Shown here piece by piece: positions 18,271 through 28,600 of a stretch of 64,000 nucleotides of DNA. The stretch is from the NCBI RefSeq assembly GCF_900156395.1, contig NZ_FTNL01000009.1, positions 62,001-126,000 of the forward strand, read 5' to 3'. The notes beneath the pieces are model-generated. The model had not been told where the DNA came from. It searched no databases and worked only from the letters and a program-made list of their open reading frames with translations. Both the position numbers and the translations under genes were made by a program. The stretch is from Fluoribacter gormanii. GTDB lineage: Bacteria; Pseudomonadota; Gammaproteobacteria; Legionellales; Legionellaceae. How positions within the stretch are numbered: the stretch's first letter is position 1; each line of letters starts with the position of its first letter.

Positions 18271-19551
18271 TCATGTTTTTTTAGCCAATTTTTCTTCCGT
18301 TTGCTGAACAATCTCCTCTAAAAAAAGATCAATAGAGGTTTTCTTGGGGTTCGCTAATTTTTCATACTGTACTGAACCCTCAACAAACTGACATATTCTA
18401 TCAAAATTCCCTTTCTTCGCTTGAAAAGCGAAAGGTCCTAAAATTTTATCAGCATTTTCGTTGATAGATACCCCATAAATATTAACAAGATTATCTAAAA
18501 TTTCCTTGTAAGTGATTTTATAGAATTGGCATGGACCAGTTAATGGAGCTGGAACGTTAGGGTCCATCAAATAGACATAATCCGTTTCTTTTCCTCGCTC
18601 TGCCCCAACGATTAAAAGCGAATGGCTGCCTTCAATTGTTGTTTGAGGGCCTTGTTTCTTAGTATGAATTTGATATTTATCAGTACTGCTCTCAATGGTA
18701 CATGATCCAGGAACAAATACGACACAAGGTTCTGTATAAATTACCATAGGACCGTACTCTTGAAGTATCTCCATAAGTCCATCAATCGGTTTTGAAGGAT
18801 CCCACTCTGAACCCTCTAATTGATAGCAGGATGCAGCCAAATAAACCACTGCCTGATGGCAGAAAGGAGCCATGAGCTCGGGGTTATCTTGAGTTAAGTA
18901 TAGATTCTCAGCATAATTTTCATGAGATCCTACCACTGATTTAACACATAATTTTAAATAATTTTGCATTGCAATTTTGGCATCAAAACCCGTTATATTT
19001 TGCAAACGATCAAGCGTTTTTTCTGCTAATGCGACACAATCAACGTATTCCTTTTTATTGAGGTATTCTTCAAAATCACCATATTGCTTATTCTTTTTGA
19101 TATAATCGTTACAAAATTCAATATAGGTCTCTATCTGTTGTTTCAGTTTAGAGGTATCGGTAGATAGGAGCTTAAGGCTCTCCATGTCCTCTTCCAACTT
19201 TTTAATGAAGTTTTTTATCACCTCTTGGGTAATATTCTTATCTGTTTGTTCTGCAATAAAGTCATCAACTTCTTCTGATAACAATTTGACAGTATTTTTA
19301 TCGAGTTCAATTTTATTTAATCCCCGACGATAATCTGAGAAAACTAACTCAATAAATCGTTCTTTTCGATGCTCTGGATCTCTATCATTTTTCCCAAAAC
19401 GAAAGCGCAACGGATTTAGTGCATAGAGTGCACAAGTACCTCCTTTTTGAGCCGGTTGATTTCTAATTATATCAGGCTCACCTACATAGCGTTTACCGCG
19501 AGGAACATCAAGCAATAAAGTATCGGCTGTTTTGATAAGAAAATTAGGCAT
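18271..19551 (-). CDS. Papain-like cysteine protease-type protein, unknown function
   Basis: A 426-residue protein not assigned to a named family. It has the spacing of a papain-fold enzyme: Gln35 and Cys40 in QKGGTCALYAL (oxyanion Gln, nucleophile Cys), His310 in GSHSLLIVG and Asp330 in YVYLMDPN. Between them lies a roughly 200-residue charged helical insert (about 60-220) with coiled-coil-like Lys/Glu pattern. No signal peptide or membrane helix. It begins 71 bp after the polyketide synthase stop on the same strand, so it is probably the last gene of that transcript and may act on the product or carrier; it could equally be an independent secreted effector. The start has only a weak ribosome site. 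Confidence 0.65.
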   Translation of the reverse strand: MPNFLIKTADTLLLDVPRGKRYVGEPDIIRNQPAQKGGTCALYALNPLRFRFGKNDRDPEHRKERFIELVFSDYRRGLNKIELDKNTVKLLSEEVDDFIAEQTDKNITQEVIKNFIKKLEEDMESLKLLSTDTSKLKQQIETYIEFCNDYIKKNKQYGDFEEYLNKKEYVDCVALAEKTLDRLQNITGFDAKIAMQNYLKLCVKSVVGSHENYAENLYLTQDNPELMAPFCHQAVVYLAASCYQLEGSEWDPSKPIDGLMEILQEYGPMVIYTEPCVVFVPGSCTIESSTDKYQIHTKKQGPQTTIEGSHSLLIVGAERGKETDYVYLMDPNVPAPLTGPCQFYKITYKEILDNLVNIYGVSINENADKILGPFAFQAKKGNFDRICQFVEGSVQYEKLANPKKTSIDLFLEEIVQQTEEKLAKKT

Positions 19552-19622
19552 AATAATGAACTCAACAAAGATGTTATGTATAATTATTATACAGGTTGCC
19601 TATATTAATTTCCACTGCTGTA

Positions 19623-22600
19623 TCATCGAATTAAATCGTCAACTGTGTACCCATCACTTTCTACTACCTTAGCAATCACCTGATTAAATTCATGAGCAAT
19701 TAACTCTTTACATTGAGTCGTTATGGGCCCGTTAAGCGAAATTAAGTACTCACCTTCCTGATTTTTTGAGAATAAAACCCATAAAGACCGATTACTTACA
19801 GGGCGATCCTCACTTCCAAAATGGTTCGCATACCGATATTTAAGATGCGTCTGCCCCAGTTCTGGGACTGCTTTGCTGAAAAATGAAGGGGTAACATTCA
19901 CCAAGACTCTTAATCGCGCTGGTTTTTGCAAAGCTATATTTAAATTAAATAATTTATTAACTGTTCTTTTAAGTGAGGTATTAAAACCAATTACTTCGGC
20001 CCAACTTAAATACTTAAGATAGAAATCAACAACCATCGAATGAAGTTTACTTTTCTTAAATCGGTTGGTTAGCCAGAGTTTGTTCCACCTATAAAATAAA
20101 TAATGGCTTATTGTTAATCCAGAATCTTTAAACTCACTGTTTTTAATCACGTGCGAGCATTTTTGATACGATGCAGTTTTTAACTGTTGTTCATCAATCG
20201 ATTTAATAAAATCAATGAAGGTATATTGATCGTCTGCTGCGATATTTAATCGTTTATATTCTGAAAACAAACCGACAACAGAATTATATTGAGTGCCTTC
20301 CCTGCCACTATGAATCTGGATAAATGGAATTTTCTTTTGCCGACTTAACTTGTAAAAAACAAGATGGCATGCAGCAATTAATCCCGTGCTGACATTCATA
20401 TTTTTAGTTCTATGCCACTCTATAAATTGTTCTGCCTGATGCGAATCGATAGGATAATGGAATAAATACTTTTTCTGGCTGCTTATAGGCATAAAGTATT
20501 TATGTCCAAGATAGAGCATTTTGAACCCTTTATTATAATTCTGCCAAAAACTAATTTTATGTTTTAAATTCGTCTCATAAAGATGATTATTCTTTTTGAC
20601 GAAATTAAGAAACAACTCCTTTTCTGGTTCCAGAATCAACGTTTTTCCTTGCGCCAGCATTTCATAGTATTTTTTAAATTGACTCAATACGAGATCACAT
20701 GAGGGACCATCAACGATGATATGAGGGATGACCATATGTAATTCATGCAGATCACTATTTATCTTATAAAGAAATACTCGAATCAGAGGTTGATGGGTTA
20801 GCGGAATATCACTCCTCATATTATTTTGGAATTCTTGATCGAGTAACGTATCCTCATTGTCTAGAGAGATGTCTTTATAGATTAATTCAAATTGTCCTTT
20901 TTTCTTTAACACCTGGATTGGCACTTCAGTATTGAAGTTCAACCAAAAAGCACTATTTTGTCTCACAACAGCATCAAATGCTTGAGCGACATAATCCTTA
21001 TTCAGCTTGCCTTGGATCTGTAATTGAGTTCCAACATTATAAGAATAGCCTTGCCTGTTAAGTACCCAAAAAACGTATTGAAAATCACATAAAGCGACTT
21101 CTTCGTCAACGATGTTTATAGCGGTATGGTGTGCTGCTTTATTATCAAAGCTAAATAAATTTTGTAATTCATCCGCAATATTCTTGGCTATCTTGCTAAT
21201 ACTTGGCTCATTAATAAAGTATTCTATTGATAAGTTCAGAGTTGGAATTTGCAATTTGTCATGAATACGATTGCGAATTTCGATGGCCATTAGCGAATCC
21301 AAACCTAATGAGAACAAACCATCATCCACTTCAACCTGTTCTATATCGTCTAACCCTAAAACATCCACCGTAATTTCGCGCAAAACTTGACTCAGTATGG
21401 CAATCGACTCTTCCTTAGTATGTTGGCGAAGAGAATTTAAGAAATGCTGATCGGCCGGCTGAGTATGCTTCACAAGCTCAACCAACCATGGCTGTTTCGG
21501 TGAATATTTGAAATAAATGTCCCAGTGGACAGGACATACAGCAATTTGCGCCAGTTGAGCGCTTAATAAAACATCAAGAACATCGATACAGTCCTTATCC
21601 ATCAGATTAAAGCCACGTTGCTGGATTGCCTGACTCAGATTTGCAGTCATTCCCGTTGCATGAAAAGGCCCCCAATTAATCGAGAGTGCGGGTAAGCCTT
21701 GTTGTTGTCTTAAATGAGCCAATCCATCCAAAAACCCATTAGCCGCCACATAATTTGCCTGTCCCCTGGAACCTAATACAGAGGCTAAGGATGAAAACAA
21801 AACAAATAGATCCAATGGAATATCTTTAGTTAACTGATGCAAAATCAAGGCACTATCCATTTTCGCACTTAATACATTTTGCATCTCATCGTCACTTAAA
21901 TTAACCAATAAGCCATCTTGCACCATACCAGCTAGATGAAATATGCCTTGTAGTGGCTTGGAACTCTGTTCAATCTCAGTAATGATCTGTTCCATTTGCT
22001 GATAATTACTGGCATCAGCCTGATGATGTTTTATAAATACTTGTTTTTTGCGGGCACGCTCGATCAGCGTTTTGGTGTCCTCGGAACATTCAGATCGGCT
22101 GGTAATGGCAAGGTAACGCGCCCCTCTACGGATGAGGTACTCAATTAAGGTTTTTGCCAAGCCTCCTGTCCCACCCGTGATCAGATAGGTTGCATCACTT
22201 TTAAATAACAACTCTTGTTGTACAAGATTTGTAGCAATTTGTACTCTCTTCAATCTGGGAATATAACATGTATCTCGGATTGCAAACTGATTTTCAACGC
22301 TGTTGGTAGCTAATAGATACTTTAATATCTCTGGCAAGGTACTCTTTGCATCCAAGTCGATTGAATAATTTTTAACAAGCTCAAGTTCGTTAGTAAAGGT
22401 TTTCCAAAAAGCACATGCCATAGTATGGTAAGGATTTACCTTATCTGTATCATGAATCGCATATGCATTTTCTGTAACCAATATAAAGCGATGAGGTCGC
22501 GACTTAAACATTTTCTGACAACAATGAAATAGATCATTGAATTGGCTTTGATTGTATAAGAACACTATGTTTTTATTCTCAATAGCCCCCAATTCATTCA

Positions 22601-25600
22601 GACCAGATATTAATTGATAATCCAGATCGCCCAAGATTGATTTTGCCTTATCTGGCTCATTGGATATCACGAACAACTTGGGAATCTGCTTTTGCGGCAG
22701 TAAATTGAACTTGAATGGACTCCATCGAGTTTGGTATAGATTCTGAAGATAGGATTCATAAGGAATAAAATGAGTTTGCGTCACTCTTCTTAGTTTAAAT
22801 TTCTCAATTTCACCAATCAGAAAACCTGAATTATCATAAAATTTGATATCAAAACATAGCTCATTATCATGCTCAGAAGTTCTTTGCGTTAAACGCGCCC
22901 ACACACTTCGAGGTACTTCCTGAGTTGTAGTCATTCGCGCAAACGAATAAGGCACATAAGTGGAATGCTCAAAATGATTCATTCTGAGTAATAAAATACT
23001 TTGCATCACCCCATCAAGTAAAATGGGCGGATAATAATAGTTGCGACCTTGGCTGCTTTTCAGCACTATTTTGGAAAGAATGCTGTCATGATGCAGGTAA
23101 CTCTCGTGCAGAACCTGGAGTTCATCTCGATAAAATAGAGCATGTTTTTTAAAATACTCATAAATTTGCGATAAATCGAAGCAACGCTCAAAAGATGATT
23201 TTAAGTCATTCATATCAACCGATTCAGAAAGCGACAGCGATCGTGAATTGATTTCCATTTCAGAAAATAATTGCCAATCATCATCTTGTTTCGCATAAAT
23301 ATTGATTTTATATTGCTCGTCGCTTTTCGGCTTGACTTGCAACTGAAACTCTTGATCCTGCTTTGGACATAATGGACGTTCAATGTGAAATTGTTCAATA
23401 GAAAAAGAATCGCATCGCAATACAAGTTTTGCAGCCGCCAAACCCGACTCAATAAATGCGGTTGCTGGAAAAACCACTTTATCAAAAATCAAATTCTGAT
23501 TGATGTATGTTAACTGCTCCAAATCCAGCTTGTTAGTAAATAAAAACTCATTTCCAGGCAATGAAAACATTTGTCCTAAAAGAGGATGCACGACATCAGC
23601 AGGCGGCTGAGTCGAGCTTTTTTTATCAAGCCAAAATTCAGTCGCATCAAATACATAATGAGGTAAATTAACTTTGTTAAACTCATGACTACTGTTTTTA
23701 CAGTATAGATTCCAGTCGACTTGTTTCCCTTGCAGATAACTGGTCACAACAGAATTGAGTTCGGGCTCATTTTGCAGATCAAGAGTATTGCTTTTTCCGT
23801 GAGACAGAACATACTGGCCTAATTCCAACAATTGGCTCGCCTCTTGAGCTGTATGAGCAACTAAAGCCAATCGATAAGTATAATGCTCACGACAAGTAGC
23901 TGCTGTAAAGCAGATATCGTTAAAATCATCTGATGTTTTTGCCAAGTACCGTTGGTAACTTTGGGCTAAATGCTCCAGAGCAGTTTGTGAACTCGCCGAG
24001 AGAACCAATAATTGAGCTTTAGAGGCTGTAACAGATTTTGTTGCTCCCAACTCTGCAGTTTTAGGAAACTCTTGTAAAATTAGATGAGCATTAGTTCCAC
24101 TAAAACCAAATGCACTGACCCCGGCACTTCGTAGCTTTGAGTCCGCCTCCCATTCGATGTTGTGTAAAGCGAGACGAATATCCCCCAGATGAATATGGGG
24201 ATTTAATTTTTTAAAATGAAGCAACTTATAAATTTTCTTATTTTGCAAACTGATGACTGTTTTAATAACACTCGCCACACCAGCAGCACTTTCAAGATGA
24301 CCAATATTAGTTTTAACGGCCCCAAGGTATAAGGGATTATTCTGAGTATGCCCCGTTCCGTAAACCTGATTGATTGCATGGACCTCTATGGGGTCTCCTA
24401 AAGGGGTACCCGTCCCATGTGCTTCAATATAACTGATGTCACCACTGGATAAATCCGTTTGACTTAAGGCTCTTTTCATTACCTCTTCCTGGCTTTTGCC
24501 ATTAGGCACAGTCAATCCGGCAGAGCGTCCGTCACTATTTACTGCCGAAGCTTTAATAACCGCTAAAATGGTATCTTTATCGCGTAAGGCATCAGATAGT
24601 CTTTTCAGTAATAGGACACCACAGCCCTCTGCTCGTGCATATCCATCTGCACGTTCATCAAAAGTTTTACACTGACCATCAGGAGCTAAAGCTTTGGCTT
24701 TGCATAATGTAATGTTTGCTTCAGGCAATAACAAGACATTGACACCACCAGCGAGCGCATAATCAATTTCCCGGTTTTTTAAACTTTGACATGCATAATG
24801 AATGGCTACTAATGATGACGAACAGGCCGTATCCACACTGATTGATGGACCTTTCAAATCAAACGTATAGGCCACCCGTCCTGGAATCAGATTCGACACA
24901 TTACCCGTTATCGAATAAACACTGAGTTCCTCGTTAGAAAAACCTGATTTCTCCAGTTGTGCATAGTATTCATTCGGACCTACACCTGCAAAAACCCCGG
25001 TTAAACTGCCGCGTAATGCCGCGGGCAAATAATTTGCATTTTCTATCGCCTTATAAGAGCACTCCAGAAAGATTCGTTGTTGAGGCTCCATCAATTTTGC
25101 CTCACGAGGACTAATACCAAAAAAGTTTGCGTCAAAACATTTAATGTTTTCAATTAACCCTAGTTTATTGACATAAGATTTTCCTGGTGCATCCATATCA
25201 GGATCATAATATTTTCGGTTATCCCAACGCTCTATGGGTATATCGTTTATCCCACTTTTTCCTTCTTCAAGTAACGTTTCAAAGGCATCAAGATCAGGAG
25301 CATTTGGAAAAGTACAACTCATGCCTATAATAGCAATTGCATCATCGTTTTTTTCTACCACTGGTTGATGGGCTTGTTTAATAACCAGCTGTTTCCCTAA
25401 TTCCGACTCTATATGCTGAGCCAGTTTATTAATTGATGGATAATCAAAACCTATTGTCGCAGTCACTTTAAGGGTGGGTGCTAGCTTTTCTTTTAGCTTG
25501 GTTGCCAGTTCAGTGATCATCAATGAATCAAAACCAAGTTCAAAAAATCCCTCATCCTCATCCAGCTCGTCTACATCGGTTAGTTCAAGGATTTCTTTAC

Positions 25601-28600
25601 AAATAAAACACACCAAATCGTTACAGACCTGGAATCGATTTGCTGCGCTAATTTCTAAATAATCATTAAGCCATGATGATAAATTCTTATTTGCAAATTG
25701 CTCTGCCGCACTCAGATTATCAGCTAAATATTTGTGAAAAACAGGTACAGGCTTAGGAACAAAATCAAGCATAAACTTGAGATAATCAGGGGAAATAATC
25801 ACTGCATGGCTTAACTGCTCATTAATAAGAATTTTAATGAATGTATAACCTTGCTCATTACTGATTAAAGACTGTTTCAACCCTTGGTCTTGGGAGCGCT
25901 TTTTAGCCATACCAACCTCCCCCCAAGGCCCCCATTCAATCGCAGTTCCGACCATTCCCAAACGTCGACGTTCCGCAATCAAAGCATCTACGAAACTATT
26001 CGTACCACTGTAAACCGACTCTTTATTGCTGCCGAACACTGAGGAAATCGAAGAATAGACAACAAAGAAATCCAGATCGAAGTTTTTAGTTAACTCATGC
26101 AAATACCAACTGCCTTGCACTTTAGCAGAAAATAAATCATCTACATCATCACTGTTATGTTCCAATAATGGAGCTTTAACCGCTACGCCTGCTGCATGAA
26201 TTATGCCTTTTAACAATCCATCAGCATTCAATTCAAGAAGTAACTGACGTACTTTTTCCTTATCACTAACATCCAAACTCACAGGACGAATAATTCGACC
26301 GGTATAATTAGATTGCATTTTTTTAATTGCTTCTTTTACTGCAGCTTTATCCACATTTCGTGACGTAAGGATAACTTCTCTTGCACCTGCTGAAAGTAAA
26401 GCTTGCGCCGTGACTAGACCTAAACCACCACAACCGCCAGTAATTAGATAACGACCCGCTCCATAGAGCGATCTCTTCTTATCCAACAATTTGGATTTTT
26501 GCAATCGCGCGATAAAACGTTTACTTTCGCGATAAGCGACGATGTGCTCGTAGCACTCCTCAAAATTATGCTTGATTTCATCGACAATTTGCCCAGCATA
26601 ATTTTCATCCTCTGTTTTTTCCGTATCAATTAATACAGTATTCAATTGAGGCAGCTCTAGAACTAAAGTCCGGCAAAACCCAATCAGTGGGCTATCGCTC
26701 AGATTCAACTGACCTACTGCGAGTTCGGCAATTGCATTCGTAGTAAGCACAATTAGTTGCAATTTAATGGCTTTAATATCAAGCTCTTTAACCAGCGCCA
26801 AAAGCTTTTTGAGGGTGTTTTTTTGAAATTCGATACTGGACTCAATATCTGCTGTTGAAGGAGCATCCAGACCTACCGCAAAAATAATTCCATCCAATTG
26901 TTCCAAGGGAGGGTAGTCCTCCTCCAGCAGAATATCTAAACCCTGAGCAACTAGACGTGGAGCGAGCTGCTGGGCACCAATTAAAAGCCAATTATTCCCC
27001 TGCATTTTGCGATTAGTTCGGGTACAAGGTAGGGGTTGCCATTGCAATTGAAAACACCAATCTTGAGGCAAGGGTGCATCTTTAAGCTTGTCTTTTGTTT
27101 CAAACCAATGTTCTTCGCGAGCAAATTCATATAAAGGGAGTTTAACTTTTATAAACTGCGTGTTCAGCGAACGATAAAAATCAGCCCAGTTTATAATATA
27201 ACCTGCTTGATAATCAGCCTGTAATTGCACCAATGAGCTTGGTTGTTGCAAGGACACAGGATTGCTTTTTTCCTTTTTGATCTGAGAGAGCGTGAATTCA
27301 TTCTTTTCAATAATTGCAGCAGCTTCTTTCGCCGTGCATGCCTTAATGGCCACCCGAAATAAGAAATGACTTCGACATGTTGCAGCGGTATAGCATATAT
27401 CCGCAAACTCCTCTTGCGTATTTTCTAAATACTTTTGATAACTTGCGAGAAGTAACTCAAGAGCGGTTTTACTTTTAGCTGAGATGACTAATAAGGACTC
27501 TTGCGGCAGTGTGCGTGCCTCTATTGTTCGTACAGGTGCTTCTTGCAGGACGATGTGTGCATTCGCACCGCTAAATCCAAATGAGCTCACACCGGCACAG
27601 CGCAACCCATCGTCCTTAACCCATTCCATGGTATTCAATGGAATAATGGTATTCTTTAACTCAATTTCTGGATTTAATTTTTTGAAGTTGAGATGTTTAA
27701 ATATTTTATGAGTATGTAGACTTAAAACAGTCTTAATCAGACCGGCTACTCCAGAAGCGCTTTCAGAATGACCTATATTCGTTTTTACCGAACTGATATA
27801 AAGGGGCTTTTCTCTGCTATGGGATTCACTAAAAATTTTAGTCAGTGTATTTACTTCGATTGGATCAGCCAATGGCGTACCCGTACCATGTGCTTCTACA
27901 TAATCAATATCTTTTGGTGATAATTGTGATTTGGCAAGTGCACTACGAATGACCTCTTCTTGAGCTATACCATTAGGAACAGTAAATCCCCCGCTCTTAC
28001 CATCGCTATTAATGGAAGTTCCTTTGATTACCGCAAGAATATTATCATTGTCCTTAAGAGCGGTGCTTAATCGTTTTAAAACAATGACACCACATCCCTC
28101 ACTTCGCGCATAACCGTCGGCATCCTCGCTGAATGTCTTGCAACGACTTTCGGGTGATAACATTCTGGCTTTTGAAAGGGTTATATTAGAATCGGGAGCC
28201 AGCAAGATATTGACACCTCCAGCGAGGGCCATATCACAATCGCCATTTTGCAAACTCAAACATGCATCATGGATGGCGGTCATCGATGAGGAACAGGCGG
28301 TATCAATTGCTTGTATTGGTCCGTGGAAATCAAATGCATACGCTACTCGACCAGGTATCGCATTTAAAACATTTCCTGTCGCAAAATAAATGTTTAGATC
28401 ATCTAGACCTACACCAAGACCGGCTAGTAATCGTGGATACTCATTCGTACCACAACCAACAAAAACCCCGGTTTTACTGTCTTTAATCGCAGCCAAAGGT
28501 AAATTTGCATCTTCCAAAGCATGATAGCTAGTTTCCAGAAACACCCGTAATTGAGGCGACATGAGCTTCGCTTCACGTGGGCTGATATTAAAGAAATCGG

